NCBI RefSeq assembly: GCF_012044895.1
Contig: NZ_CP050695.1
Location: 3,192,501-3,256,500 of the forward strand
Reading direction: 5' to 3'
Length of the DNA stretch: 64,000 nucleotides
From: Aquisalimonas sp. 2447
Lineage (GTDB): Bacteria; Pseudomonadota; Gammaproteobacteria; Nitrococcales; Aquisalimonadaceae
Numbering within the stretch: the stretch's first letter is position 1; each line of letters begins with the position of its first letter. The notes under the pieces were generated by a model. That model did not search any database, was not told the origin of the DNA, and worked only from the letters and a program-made list of their open reading frames with translations. Position numbers and translations under genes: made by a program. Positions 45,420 through 55,131 of the stretch are shown one piece after another.

Positions 45420-46231
45420 TGACCTTCGGGGAACTGCTGCAGGAAGGTCGGGCGCAACTGCCCCACCGCGAGGCCCACTGGCTTCTGGAGCATGCTGCAG
45501 GCCTTTCGGCGGCGGCCCTGCGCGCCCGCACGGATCAATCGGTGGATGACACCGTCACCACCGGCTTCCGGGACTTGATACGGCGTCGCGCATCGGGCGT
45601 TCCCCTGGCCCACCTGGTCGGCACACAGCCTTTCCGTCACCTGGAACTGATTGTGGATGCCAGCGTGCTCATCCCGCGCGCCGAGACCGAAGAACTCGTG
45701 ACCCACGCGCTCGAGCTCATGCCCGCCGACACGCGCTGCTCCGCCCTGGACCTCGGCACCGGCAGCGGCGCCATCGCGCTGGCGCTGGCAGCGGATCGGC
45801 CGCACTGGTCCATCACGGCGGTGGAACGCAGCACGCCGGCGCTGACGGTGGCCCGCGCCAACGGCGAGCGCCTCGGGCTCCAGGTGGAGTGGCTGACAGG
45901 TGACTGGTTCCAGCCCGTGGATGGTCGCCGCTTTGACCTCATCGTCAGCAACCCGCCGTACGTCAACAATGACGACCCGGAACTGGCCCCGGAAGTGGCC
46001 GCCCACGAACCGGCGGAGGCCCTGCTTGCCGGGCCGGACGGGCTGGACGCGATCCGTACCGTCACCGCTGAGGCGCCGGGTTACCTTATTGACGGCGGCT
46101 GGTTGATCGTCGAGCACGGCTACCGTCAGGCCGAGGCGGTGCGCGGACTCATGAGCAGCGCCGGCCTGGCGCGGATCACGAGCTTCCGCGACCACGCCGG
46201 GCGCGACCGTTTCACCGCGGCACGACGGTAG
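45419..46231 (+). CDS. prmC: Release factor glutamine methyltransferase PrmC (HemK)
   Basis: PrmC (270 aa) methylates the glutamine of the GGQ motif in RF1 and RF2. The N-terminal helical domain (about residues 1-80) recognises the factor; the SAM motif is DLGTGSGAIA (111-120) and the catalytic motif NPPY is at 178-181. Unlike in E. coli it is not downstream of hemA-prfA but 6 kb away, coupled to a Trm112-family gene. Confidence 0.95.
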   Translation: MTFGELLQEGRAQLPHREAHWLLEHAAGLSAAALRARTDQSVDDTVTTGFRDLIRRRASGVPLAHLVGTQPFRHLELIVDASVLIPRAETEELVTHALELMPADTRCSALDLGTGSGAIALALAADRPHWSITAVERSTPALTVARANGERLGLQVEWLTGDWFQPVDGRRFDLIVSNPPYVNNDDPELAPEVAAHEPAEALLAGPDGLDAIRTVTAEAPGYLIDGGWLIVEHGYRQAEAVRGLMSSAGLARITSFRDHAGRDRFTAARR

Positions 46232-46290
46232 TATCCTCGAACCCGAGTTCGTCGCATTTTGAGCGCCTGTACGGCGCCAGGAGATTCCCA

Positions 46291-47052
46291 GTGGATGATG
46301 CCGGATTGCTACGCTACAGCCGCCAGATCATGCTGCCGGAAGTGGACATGGCGGGGCAGGAGGCCATCGCCGGAGCGCGTGTGCTCATCGTCGGCATGGG
46401 CGGGCTGGGCTCACCGGCGGCCCTCTACCTGGCGGCGGCCGGGGTCGGCCAGCTGACCCTGGCCGATCATGACCATGTCGACCTCACCAACCTGCAGCGC
46501 CAGATCCTGCACGGCACGGCAGACCTGGACCGCCCGAAGACCGAATCAGCCCAGGACCGGCTGCGGGCGCTGAATCCGGAACCACGCCTGTATACCATCA
46601 GCGAACGGCTGGAGGGTGAGCGCCTGGAGCGTGCCGTGGCGGACGCCGACCTGGTGCTGGACGGCACCGACAACTTCGCCACCCGCTTCGCTGTCAATGC
46701 CGCCTGCGTGGCGCAACGCAAGCCGCTGGTCTCCGGCGCCGCCATTCGCCTGGAGGGCCAGCTCGGCATCTTCCGGCCGGACCTGGAGTACGGCCCCTGC
46801 TACGGCTGCCTGTTCCCTCCGGACGCCGCAGAGGCCCCCCGGGAGACCTGCAGCGAGACGGGGGTTCTGGGGCCGGTGGTGGGGGTCATTGGCAGCATGA
46901 TGGCGCTGGAGGCGCTGCGCATTATTGCCGGTTTCGGCGAGCCGGCGACCGGGCGCTTCAGCGCCTGGGATGCCCGCAGCGGCGAGTGGCAGGGATTCCG
47001 GGTGGCGCGGGACCCGGATTGCCGGGTGTGCGGGGGTCGATCAAACGCCTGA
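46291..47052 (+). CDS. moeB: MoeB/ThiF-family sulfur-carrier adenylyltransferase
   Basis: A 253-aa E1-like enzyme that adenylates the C-terminal Gly-Gly of a sulfur carrier such as MoaD or ThiS. The ATP site GMGGLGSP is near residue 35, with LTLADHDHVDLTNLQRQ and the conserved aspartate in DGTDNFATR. Two cysteine pairs (CYGC and CRVC) form the structural zinc site. It starts at GTG 46291 with AGGAG eight bases upstream, as the third gene after trm112-prmC. MoeB and ThiF cannot be separated by eye. Confidence 0.9.
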   Translation: MDDAGLLRYSRQIMLPEVDMAGQEAIAGARVLIVGMGGLGSPAALYLAAAGVGQLTLADHDHVDLTNLQRQILHGTADLDRPKTESAQDRLRALNPEPRLYTISERLEGERLERAVADADLVLDGTDNFATRFAVNAACVAQRKPLVSGAAIRLEGQLGIFRPDLEYGPCYGCLFPPDAAEAPRETCSETGVLGPVVGVIGSMMALEALRIIAGFGEPATGRFSAWDARSGEWQGFRVARDPDCRVCGGRSNA

Positions 47053-47101
47053 CCGGTTGCGGCTCCCGCCGCCCCGGCGGCAGTTCGCCGCGGCGTAGCC
47101 G

Positions 47102-47140
47102 CGTAGGGCGGACCTTCAGGTCCGCCGTCCAAGCCCTACG
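47102..47140. repeat. GTAG-headed REP-like hairpin, copy 1
   Basis: CGTAG followed by the perfect stem GGCGGACCT-TC-AGGTCCGCC (stem 47107-47126). CGTAGGGC (47102-47109) can alternatively pair with GCCCTACG (47133-47140). It lies between the convergent 3' ends of moeB and hslO. Copies with different but self-complementary stems occur at 47169-47192, 48884-48906, 62942-62966 and 63020-63044. Confidence 0.75.
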
Positions 47141-47168
47141 ACCCAAGGCGGCTTATCGAGGCCCGTCC

Positions 47169-47192
47169 GGCGGACGTAAACGTCCGCACTAC
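47169..47192 (-). repeat. GTAG-headed REP-like hairpin, copy 2
   Basis: On the minus strand GTAG is followed by T and then by the stem GCGGACGT-TT-ACGTCCGC. It faces copy 1 in the same convergent spacer (47053-47237), forming an inverted pair. The stem differs from the other copies but remains fully paired. Confidence 0.7.
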
Positions 47193-47237
47193 AGGTCTGC
47201 ACAGGCCCACACGGATGCTGCAAACGGATCGCCCGCG

Positions 47238-48119
47238 TCAATGCTGCGTCGGCCGCGGCGGCTCGATGCCGCCCTCGCTGAAGAGCTGTTCCACGTCCAC
47301 CGGGTCGAAGCGGTAGGTGGTGCCGCAGAACTCGCAGGTGGCCTCGATCTGACCCTGCTCGTCCAGCACATCCTTTGCTTCCGCGTAGCCCAGCCCCTGC
47401 AGCACGCCGGCCAGGCGCTCGCGGGAGCAGTGACAATGGAAACGCACCCCGGACGGCTCGAACAGGCGGATATCCTCCTCGTGGAACAGCCGGCCGATGA
47501 TCTCCCGGGCACCGAGCCGCAGGAGTTCATCCTCAGTGATGGTGCTGGCCAGGTGCTCGGCCCTGTTCCAGGCATCGGCATCCTCGCCGGCATCACCGGG
47601 CAGGCGCTGCATCAGCAGCCCCGCGGCCCGTTCACCGTCACAGGCCAGCCACACCCGGGTGGGAAGCTGCTCGGACTGATCGAAGTAGGCCTCCACTGCG
47701 GCGTTCAGCCGCTCCGCCTCCAGGGGCACGATGCCCTGGTAGCGGTCGTCACTATCCTCCGGGTCGATGGTGATGGCCAGGTAGCCGTTGTCGCAGAGTT
47801 CCCGTAGCGGCGCATCGGTGATCTCCTCCTCCCCAAGCCGGGCCACGGCACGCACGTCCTGCTCGTGGCTGGCGCTGGCCACCAGCATGCGCAGCGCGCC
47901 CTGCCCCTGGATCTGCAGGATCAGGGAGCCCTTGAACTTGAGGATGGACGACAGCAGCCCCGCCGCCGCCAGGGCCTCACCGACCAGGCGCGCGACGGGA
48001 TCCGGGTAGGTACGCCGGCCCAGGACTTCCGACAGGGTACTGTCCAGCTGGATCAGCTCCCCGCGGACATTGGCGTGCTCGAAGACGAAGCGGTGAAGAG
48101 AGTCAGATTCTGGCTGCAT
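47238..48119 (-). CDS. hslO: Redox-regulated chaperonin Hsp33
   Basis: Hsp33 (293 aa) is a holdase switched on by oxidation plus unfolding. The C-terminal redox switch has the CxC of HCHCSRERL and the CxxC of CEFCGTTYRF, which bind zinc when reduced. The N-terminal substrate-binding domain includes ILKFKGSLILQIQGQGAL. I start at the ATG complement 48117-48119 (MQPESDSLHRFVFE); 13 upstream codons in frame are not similar. Confidence 0.96.
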   Translation of the reverse strand: MQPESDSLHRFVFEHANVRGELIQLDSTLSEVLGRRTYPDPVARLVGEALAAAGLLSSILKFKGSLILQIQGQGALRMLVASASHEQDVRAVARLGEEEITDAPLRELCDNGYLAITIDPEDSDDRYQGIVPLEAERLNAAVEAYFDQSEQLPTRVWLACDGERAAGLLMQRLPGDAGEDADAWNRAEHLASTITEDELLRLGAREIIGRLFHEEDIRLFEPSGVRFHCHCSRERLAGVLQGLGYAEAKDVLDEQGQIEATCEFCGTTYRFDPVDVEQLFSEGGIEPPRPTQH

Positions 48120-48395
48120 GAATATCGATCCGTTTCCTGATGTGGGGCCCCGGCGCACAGCCTACCGCGACAGGGCGATGACAACATCGTAATCGTAGAA
48201 GGGGCTTCAGCCTGGACGCGTCCGGCAGGTACCGCAGACTGACGAGAGCGTGATCCTGCGTTACGGTCTGGCCTCGATTACAACAGCGGGCGTGCCGGTA
48301 GCTTTGATCGTGGAGCACCGATCGGGTACTCCGGTCACGACACGTTGTGACTTCAGGGTAACCAGGGATTGAGGCCGTTGCCTTACGGCCGGGGC

Positions 48396-48612
48396 TGCTG
48401 CGTGGAGCCGGGCCCCGGTGAGCGCTCCGGCGCTCCGCCTAACTTTCCTTCTAGCGAAGGAAAGTTTCCTCCACTCCGGCCTGGCCGGCTTACAGCGCAT
48501 CCCTGCGCTGGGCGCCGGTGGCCGCATCCATGCGGCCACCCCTTCGGGGCCGGGCGGCCTGCGTTCCGGAGCTTCGCGAGTCGCTTTCACCGGGGCCCGG
48601 CTCCACGCAGCA
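48396..48612 (+). other. Stem-loop module 1 of the hslO-gatB element
   Basis: Arms 48396-48421 and 48587-48612 are perfect 26-base complements. Within the loop lie AACTTTCCTTC-TAGC-GAAGGAAAGTT (48441-48466), CAGCGCA/TGCGCTG (48493-48510) and GGTGGCCGCAT/ATGCGGCCACC (48519-48542 region), each a perfect hairpin. Such density of palindromes is far beyond ordinary intergenic DNA. Strand is assigned to match module 2 and is tentative. Confidence 0.6.
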
Positions 48613-48729
48613 CCGAGGCTGAATTAACCGTTGCGACTTCCGGTTGCCTCGACCTGTGGCTTTCGGCAACCGCGTTCCAGAGCGGTTGGGCGAGGAGGTT
48701 ACTCCCCCAGTGCTCTACCAGATGCCGCA

Positions 48730-48841
48730 GGCGCTGGTCGGGTGCTCCGGTCCCGGACCGTCACTGGCCATGGATGGCCAGTGCCGAGCGTACACGGACG
48801 TATTCACAGCGTGTCCGGGACCGGAGTACCCGATCGGCGCC
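48730..48841 (+). other. Stem-loop module 2 of the hslO-gatB element
   Basis: Bases 48730-48758 pair with 48813-48841 along 29 consecutive positions. Three of the pairs are G-U when read as plus-strand RNA and would be A-C mismatches in a minus-strand RNA, suggesting that a plus-strand transcript was selected for folding. An inner hairpin CACTGGCCA/TGGCCAGTG lies at 48762-48783. Confidence 0.55.
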
Positions 48842-48883
48842 CCACGATCGAAGCCAACGGCAGAGGCATGCTCAAAGGCGTGC

Positions 48884-48906
48884 GGTGCATCAAGATGCAC
48901 CCTACG
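48884..48906 (-). repeat. GTAG-headed REP-like hairpin, copy 3
   Basis: On the minus strand CGTAG precedes the perfect stem GGTGCATC-TT-GATGCACC. Same layout as the copies at 47102 and 62942 but with a different, still fully paired stem. Lies 49 bases after the gatB stop. Confidence 0.7.
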
Positions 48907-48918
48907 CGGCCACGCGTC

Positions 48919-48941
48919 GTCGCGACTGACGTCGCTCCCAC
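48919..48941 (-). repeat. GTGG-headed REP-like hairpin
   Basis: On the minus strand GTGGGA is followed by GCGAC-GTCA-GTCGC. It shares the GTGGGAGCG head with the paired element at 32130-32190. It sits 14 bases after the gatB stop, in tandem with a GTAG-type copy, and may stabilise the gatCAB 3' end. Confidence 0.65.
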
Positions 48942-48954
48942 AGGGGGTGGTGCG

Positions 48955-50397
48955 TCAGCCGAGCTTCTGCTTGAGCAGTTCGTTGACCTGTTCCGGGTTG
49001 GCCTTGCCTTTGGAGGCCTTCATGACCTGGCCGACGAAAAAGCCCAGCAGCTTGTCCTTGCCGCCCTGGTACTGTTCCACCTGCTGCGGATTGGCGGCGA
49101 TCACCTCGTCGATCATGGCCTCGATGGCGCCGGTGTCGGTGACCTGCTTGAGCCCGTGCTTCTCGATCACCGTGTCGGCATCGCCCTCGCCGTTCCACAT
49201 GGCCTCGAAGACCTGCTTGGCGATCTTGCCGGAGATGGTCTGATCGCTGATGCGCTGGAGCATGCCACCGAGCTGCGCCGGTGAGACCGGGCTCTCGGTG
49301 ATGTCCAGGCCGGCCTTGTTCAGCGCACCGGAAAGCTCGCCCATCACCCAGTTGGCGGCCAGTTTGCCCTCGCCGCCGGCGGCCTCGGCCACCGCCTCGA
49401 AGTAGTCGGCCAGCTCGCGACTGCCGGTAAGCATCGAGGCGTCATGGGCAGTCAGGGCATACTCGTCCATGAACCGCTGCTTCTTGGCATCCGGGAGTTC
49501 CGGCAGCTCACCAAGGGCCTCCTCCACCAGCGCGGCGTCGACCTCCAGCGGCAGCAGGTCCGGATCCGGGAAATAGCGGTAGTCGTTGGCCTCCTCCTTA
49601 GTGCGCATGGAGCGGGTCTCGCCCTTGGCCGCATCGAACAGGCGCGTCTCCTGGACCACCGTGCCGCCGGACTCGATCACGTCGATCTGGCGTTCCACCT
49701 CGTAATCGATGGCCTGCTGCACGAAGCGGAAGGAGTTGACGTTCTTGATCTCGGCACGGGTGCCGAAGTCGCTGCTGCCCTTCGGCCGCACCGAGACGTT
49801 GGCATCACAGCGGAACGAGCCCTCCTGCATGTTGCCGTCGCAGATGCCGAGATAGCGCACCAGCGAGTGCAGCTTCTTCATGTAGGCCACGGCCTCCTCC
49901 GAGGAGCGGATGTCCGGCTCGGAGACGATCTCCAGCAGCGGCGTACCGGCGCGGTTGAGATCAATGCCGGTGACACCCTCGAAGCCCTCGTGCAGGGACT
50001 TGCCGGCGTCCTCCTCCAGATGCGCCCGGGTGACACCAATGCGTTTGGTGGAGCCGTCTTCCAGTTCGATCAGCAACTCGCCATCGTGCACCACCGGCAG
50101 TTCGTACTGGCTGATCTGGTAGCCCTTGGGCAGATCCGGGTAGAAGTAGTTCTTGCGTGCGAACACCGAGCGCGGCGCGATGGTGCAACCCGTGGCCAGC
50201 CCCAGCTTCACCGCCATTTTCACCGCGCCCTTGTTCAGCACCGGCAGCACCCCGGGCAGGCCCAGGTCCACGGCGCAGGCCTGAGTGTTGGGATCGGCAC
50301 CGTAGGCAGTGGAAGCGCCGGAAAAGATCTTGCTGCGGGTGGCGAGCTGGGCGTGGATCTCCAGCCCGATGACCGTTTCCCATTCCATCGTTGTCAT
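48955..50397 (-). CDS. gatB: Aspartyl/glutamyl-tRNA amidotransferase subunit B
   Basis: GatB (480 aa) is the tRNA-binding kinase and transamidase subunit that converts Asp-tRNA(Asn) or Glu-tRNA(Gln) into the amidated form. [20 protein letters not shown] begins the cradle domain, [16 protein letters not shown] and the signature [18 protein letters not shown] are present, and the YqeY-like helical tail is at the C-terminus. It lies six bases after gatA in the order gatC-gatA-gatB. Confidence 0.97.
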   Translation of the reverse strand: MTTMEWETVIGLEIHAQLATRSKIFSGASTAYGADPNTQACAVDLGLPGVLPVLNKGAVKMAVKLGLATGCTIAPRSVFARKNYFYPDLPKGYQISQYELPVVHDGELLIELEDGSTKRIGVTRAHLEEDAGKSLHEGFEGVTGIDLNRAGTPLLEIVSEPDIRSSEEAVAYMKKLHSLVRYLGICDGNMQEGSFRCDANVSVRPKGSSDFGTRAEIKNVNSFRFVQQAIDYEVERQIDVIESGGTVVQETRLFDAAKGETRSMRTKEEANDYRYFPDPDLLPLEVDAALVEEALGELPELPDAKKQRFMDEYALTAHDASMLTGSRELADYFEAVAEAAGGEGKLAANWVMGELSGALNKAGLDITESPVSPAQLGGMLQRISDQTISGKIAKQVFEAMWNGEGDADTVIEKHGLKQVTDTGAIEAMIDEVIAANPQQVEQYQGGKDKLLGFFVGQVMKASKGKANPEQVNELLKQKLG

Positions 50398-50403
50398 ACC
50401 CTC

Positions 50404-51864
50404 TTACGCGAACGCCGCCGGCGCGCGGGTGTGCCAGTCCGTCACCTGCTGGTAACGGTGGGCGGCATTGAGCAGCAGGCCCTCGTCGAAATAGTTGCCG
50501 ATCAACTGCAGCCCCACCGGGCGGCCGTTGCTGAACCCGGCGGGCAGGGACATCCCGGGCAGCCCGGCCAGGTTCACGGCAATGGTGTAGAGATCCGACA
50601 GGTACATCTTCACCGGATCATCCGTGCGCTCACCGATGTTGAACGCGGCCGTGGGCGAGGTGGGACCCAGGATCAGATCCACGTCCTCGAAGGCGGCCAT
50701 GAAGTCGTTCTTGATCAACCGCCGCATCTGCTGCGCCTTGAGGTAATAGGCGTCGAAATAGCCGGCGGACAGGGCGTAGGTGCCCACCATGACGCGGCGC
50801 TTCACCTCGGCGCCGAAGCCTTCGCCGCGGGAGCGCTTGTACAGGTCCTCCAGATCCCGCGGGTTCTCGCAGCGGTAGCCGAAGCGCACGCCGTCGAAAC
50901 GGGAGAGGTTGGAGGAGCACTCCGCCGGGGCGATCACGTAGTAGGCCGGCACCGCCAGTTCCGTATTGGCCAGGCTGATCTCGCGGAACTTCACCCCGAG
51001 CCTGCGGTACTCGTCGATGGCCGCGTCGACGACCCGGGCCACATCCGGGTCCAGGCCATCACCGAAGTACTCTTTCGGCAGCCCAACCCGCACGCCCTCC
51101 AGGCTGCCGGTGAGCTCCTGGCTGTAGCGGGGCACGGCGCGATCCACGCTGGTGGAGTCCCGCTCGTCAAAGCCGGCCATGGCCTCCAGCAGCAGGGCGC
51201 AGTCCTCGGCGCTGGTGGTCATGGGACCGGCCTGGTCCAGGCTGGACGCGAAGGCGATCATGCCGTAGCGCGACACCCGGCCGTAGGTGGGCTTCAGGCC
51301 GGTGATGCCGCAAAGCGCCGCCGGCTGACGGATGGAACCGCCGGTGTCGGTGCCGGTGGCCGCCGGGGTCAGTCGGGCCGCCACGGCAGCCGCCGATCCC
51401 CCGGACGAGCCGCCCGGCACGGCGGCGGTATCCCAGGGATTCTTAACCGGCCCGTAGTAGCTGGTCTCGTTGGACGACCCCATGGCGAACTCGTCCATGT
51501 TGGTCTTGCCCAGGCAGACCATGCCGGCGGCACCCATCCGTTCCACCACGTGGGCACTGTAGGGAGCGACGAAGTTGTCCAGCATCCGCGAGCCGCAGCT
51601 GGTGCGCACGTCCCGGGTGCAGAAGATATCCTTGTGTGCCAGGGGCACACCGGTGAGCGGGCCGGCTTCACCCTTGCTGCGCTGCTGGTCGGCGACGCGC
51701 GCGGCGGCCAGGGCCTGCTCCTCGGTGACGGTAATGAACGCGTTGAGCTCGGCCCCGGCGCCGCGGATGCGCTGCAGGTAGGCGCGCGTGAGCTCCTCGC
51801 TGGAATAGCTCCCCGCCTCCAGGCCGGCTGCCAGTTCGGCAACGGTCTTGCTGGTGTCAGACAC
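50404..51864 (-). CDS. gatA: Aspartyl/glutamyl-tRNA amidotransferase subunit A
   Basis: GatA (486 aa) is the amidase that releases ammonia from glutamine. The Ser-cisSer-Lys triad is visible: the lysine in [24 protein letters not shown] and [16 protein letters not shown]. It is a full-length amidase-signature protein. It follows gatC by 63 bases. Confidence 0.97.
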   Translation of the reverse strand: MSDTSKTVAELAAGLEAGSYSSEELTRAYLQRIRGAGAELNAFITVTEEQALAAARVADQQRSKGEAGPLTGVPLAHKDIFCTRDVRTSCGSRMLDNFVAPYSAHVVERMGAAGMVCLGKTNMDEFAMGSSNETSYYGPVKNPWDTAAVPGGSSGGSAAAVAARLTPAATGTDTGGSIRQPAALCGITGLKPTYGRVSRYGMIAFASSLDQAGPMTTSAEDCALLLEAMAGFDERDSTSVDRAVPRYSQELTGSLEGVRVGLPKEYFGDGLDPDVARVVDAAIDEYRRLGVKFREISLANTELAVPAYYVIAPAECSSNLSRFDGVRFGYRCENPRDLEDLYKRSRGEGFGAEVKRRVMVGTYALSAGYFDAYYLKAQQMRRLIKNDFMAAFEDVDLILGPTSPTAAFNIGERTDDPVKMYLSDLYTIAVNLAGLPGMSLPAGFSNGRPVGLQLIGNYFDEGLLLNAAHRYQQVTDWHTRAPAAFA

Positions 51865-51927
51865 GATGGCTTACCCGTTTTCTCAGGAAGTCGCTGAAAG
51901 GATTGCGGACGGCGCGGACGCCAGGAC

Positions 51928-52215
51928 TCATTCGATGACCCGCGGTACCAGATAGAGCCCGGCTTCCACCTGGGGCGCAATGGCCTGGAAACGCTCGCGC
52001 TGGTTCTCCTCGGTGACCGCATCCTCGCGCAGGCGCTGGGGCATCTCCAATGGATGCGCCAGCGGTTCCACCCCGCTGGTGTCCACCGCACTCATGGTCT
52101 CCACGAAGGAGAGGATATCGGAGAGGTTCCGCGCGTAGTCGGGCACCGCGTCGCCATCCACCTGCAGCCGCGCCAGATGGGCAATTTCATTGACCTGCTC
52201 GTCACTGAGTGACAT
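51928..52215 (-). CDS. gatC: Aspartyl/glutamyl-tRNA amidotransferase subunit C
   Basis: GatC (95 aa) is the small belt subunit that stabilises GatA-GatB. MSLSDEQVNEIAHLARLQVD and the C-terminal LREDAVTEENQRERFQAIAP are typical. I start at the ATG complement 52213-52215; the frame extends 52 codons further but only through the divergent promoter region. Confidence 0.95.
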   Translation of the reverse strand: MSLSDEQVNEIAHLARLQVDGDAVPDYARNLSDILSFVETMSAVDTSGVEPLAHPLEMPQRLREDAVTEENQRERFQAIAPQVEAGLYLVPRVIE

Positions 52216-52247
52216 GGCGTCCTCGAACAGCTTGCGGGAAAACCGGA

Positions 52248-52276
52248 ATTGTCGGCCAATCAACGTTGCAGCGCAA
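52248..52276 (-). promoter_or_regulatory. Promoter of gatCAB
   Basis: TTGCGC (complement 52271-52276), a 17-base spacer and GACAAT (complement 52248-52253) lie 33 bases upstream of the gatC ATG in the divergent gatC-mreB region. Half-consensus elements at ideal spacing. Confidence 0.4.
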
Positions 52277-52321
52277 ACGTGACCGCATCCACAAAAGCGT
52301 GCAAACGGCACCGCACGTCGC

Positions 52322-52350
52322 TTGCCGCGATGCAGGTGCACTGATAGATT
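52322..52350 (+). promoter_or_regulatory. Promoter of the mre operon
   Basis: TTGCCG (52322-52327), a 17-base spacer and TAGATT (52345-52350) with TGA immediately before it (extended -10). It faces right toward mreB, about 140 bases before the ATG at 52493, and is back-to-back with the gatC promoter. Confidence 0.5.
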
Positions 52351-52405
52351 AGCGAGCTTCTTGCGGAGCAAGCACCCGTCGTCTGTCGGCCGTTGCTTCC
52401 TCTAA

Positions 52406-53536
<1,131 letters not shown>

Positions 53537-53738
53537 TCCCGACCGGCCCGGCGGCGTCGCCCCGGGCCGTGTCCGGTCCAGGCCTTCATATCCGGCCCCC
53601 ACTTTTCCCGGTAGTGACCTGATTCACGGACGATTCTCCGTTACAGTAGGACACTGGCAACGGCGCCCCTGCTGTGGGGCCAGCACCGCCGCCTGCTGCG
53701 GCAACGCTGAAGCATGATCATGATGGACGGGGAACACC

Positions 53739-54644
53739 ATTAAACCACTATTCGCCCAGGGGCCATCGGCAACCACCCGCCTCATCCTGCTGGTGCTCGT
53801 ATCGGCAGGACTCATGACGCTCGACCAACGGGAGCATCTTGGTGAACCGGTGCGCACTGCAGTGCAGACCGCGATCCATCCGGTTCACTATGCGGTGAAC
53901 CTGCCCTTCGATCTGGCCGGCTATGCCTCGGAGCGTCTGGCCAGCCGCTCCGCGCTGATCGAGGAAAACGCCCGGTTGCGCGACCAGCATCTGCTCTACG
54001 AGGCGCGCCTGCAGCGCCTGGACCAGCTGGAACGGGAGAACATTCGCCTTCAGGGGTTGCTGGGCTCCGCCTACGAAGTGGAGGAATCGGTCCTCATCGC
54101 CGAACTGATGCGGGTGGACCTTGATCCGTATCGCCACATCATCCGCGTGGACAAGGGCTCGCGCCACGGGGTCTTTGCCGGACAACCGGTAATCGACGCC
54201 GACGGCGTCATGGGGCAGGTCGACAGCGTCAGCCGCTCCAGCGCCGTGGTCCGCCTGATCACCGACCCGAGTCACGCCGTGCCGGTGCAGGTCAATCGCA
54301 ACGGCCTGCGCGCCATTGCCTTCGGCGGCGGCAACCTGCGGGAACTGGACATCCCGCACCTGCCGAACAATGCCGACATCGAAGAGGGTGACCTGCTGGT
54401 GACCTCCGGGCTTGGCGGTCGCTTCCCCCGCGGCTATCCGGTGGCCGAAGTGACAAGTGTCGAACGCCAGCCGGGTGAGTCCTTTGCCCGCATCACCGCA
54501 AGCCCGCTGGCACAACTGGACCGCAGCCGGGAAATGCTGCTGGTCCGCGCGCGCGAGCAGCGCGACGAGGACGAACTCGACGACGACACCATGGACCAAC
54601 TCCAGAGCGTCGAAGATCTCGCGCGGGAGGACGACCAGCGATGA
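53739..54644 (+). CDS. mreC: Rod shape-determining protein MreC, apparent ATT start
   Basis: MreC (301 aa from ATT 53739) is a bitopic periplasmic protein linking MreB to PBP2. A conventional start is available only at GTG 53793, but the 18 codons before it read (I)KPLFAQGPSATTRLILLV, the conserved MKPLF..GPS N-terminus including half of the membrane helix. The only codon before this block and after the in-frame stop at 53721 that can initiate is ATT 53739, with GGGGA five bases upstream. The coiled coil (ENARLRDQ) and the beta domain with VTSGLGGRFPRGYPVAEV follow. Confidence 0.88.
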   Translation: MKPLFAQGPSATTRLILLVLVSAGLMTLDQREHLGEPVRTAVQTAIHPVHYAVNLPFDLAGYASERLASRSALIEENARLRDQHLLYEARLQRLDQLERENIRLQGLLGSAYEVEESVLIAELMRVDLDPYRHIIRVDKGSRHGVFAGQPVIDADGVMGQVDSVSRSSAVVRLITDPSHAVPVQVNRNGLRAIAFGGGNLRELDIPHLPNNADIEEGDLLVTSGLGGRFPRGYPVAEVTSVERQPGESFARITASPLAQLDRSREMLLVRAREQRDEDELDDDTMDQLQSVEDLAREDDQR

Positions 54645-55129
54645 CTCTGGCGCTGCAGCGCGGCGGCTGGATCATCTTCGTGAGCATCCTGGTCGCCTAC
54701 ATGCTGACCGTGATGCCGCTGCCGGAATGGGCGCGTCTGGCACGGCCGGAATGGGCGGCACTGGTGCTGATCTACTGGTGCATGGCGGTTCCCCACCGGG
54801 TCGGCGTGGTGATCGCCTGGCTGGTTGGGCTGGGACAGGACGCGGTGCAGTCGACCCTGCTGGGGCAGCACGCCCTGGCCTACGCGCTGGTGGCCTACCT
54901 GGTGCTGCGCCTGCATCAGCGCATCCGGGTCTATCCGTTGCCACAGCAGGCCCTCATCGTCCTGCTGCTGCTACTCCTGATCAACCTGATCCAGGCCTGG
55001 ATCAGCGGTCTTGCCAATCAACCGGTGCCGGGTGTGGCTTACTGGCTGCCGCCCCTGGTGGGCACGCTGCTGTGGCCCTGGATATTCGTCATCATGCGCG
55101 GCGTACGCCGCCGCTTCAGTGTGCAGTAA
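54641..55129 (+). CDS. mreD: Rod shape-determining membrane protein MreD
   Basis: MreD (162 aa) is an integral membrane protein of the elongasome with five to six hydrophobic helices. PEWAALVLIYWCMAVPHRVG and GLGQDAVQSTLLGQHALAY are the recognisable family segments. Its ATG overlaps the mreC stop by four bases (ATGA). It is followed two bases after its stop by mrdA. Confidence 0.94.
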   Translation: MTLALQRGGWIIFVSILVAYMLTVMPLPEWARLARPEWAALVLIYWCMAVPHRVGVVIAWLVGLGQDAVQSTLLGQHALAYALVAYLVLRLHQRIRVYPLPQQALIVLLLLLLINLIQAWISGLANQPVPGVAYWLPPLVGTLLWPWIFVIMRGVRRRFSVQ

Positions 55130-55131
55130 TC

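Larger units (their letters stand above)
48293..48862. repeat. 570-base inverted-repeat-bounded structured element
   Basis: Terminal arms 48293-48336 and 48819-48862 match in inverted orientation at 39 of 44 positions. Inside are module 1 (48396-48612, perfect 26-base arms, enclosing the perfect hairpins 48441-48466, 48493-48510 and 48519-48542) and module 2 (48730-48841, a 29-pair helix with inner hairpin 48762-48783). No transposase is present. It could be a non-autonomous mobile element or a structured RNA. Confidence 0.65.
48120..48954. other. 835-base gene-free stretch with nested inverted repeats
   Basis: Between hslO and gatB (both minus strand) there is no credible gene. The stretch contains, from left to right, a weak GTAG-headed hairpin (48195-48213), the left arm of a 44-base inverted repeat (48293), two large stem-loop modules, the right arm (to 48862) and two REP-like hairpins (48884-48941). 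Short open frames here are arginine- and proline-rich translations of the palindromes and were not called. Confidence 0.75.

Noticed and set aside
48418-49284. Several short open frames in the hslO-gatB gap
   Set aside because: Their translations follow the palindromes, are rich in Arg, Pro and Ala and exist in several phases at once; this is the usual false-gene signature of structured repeats.
49444-51897. 817-codon open frame on the plus strand
   Set aside because: Antisense to gatB and gatA; no motif and wrong composition for a real protein.
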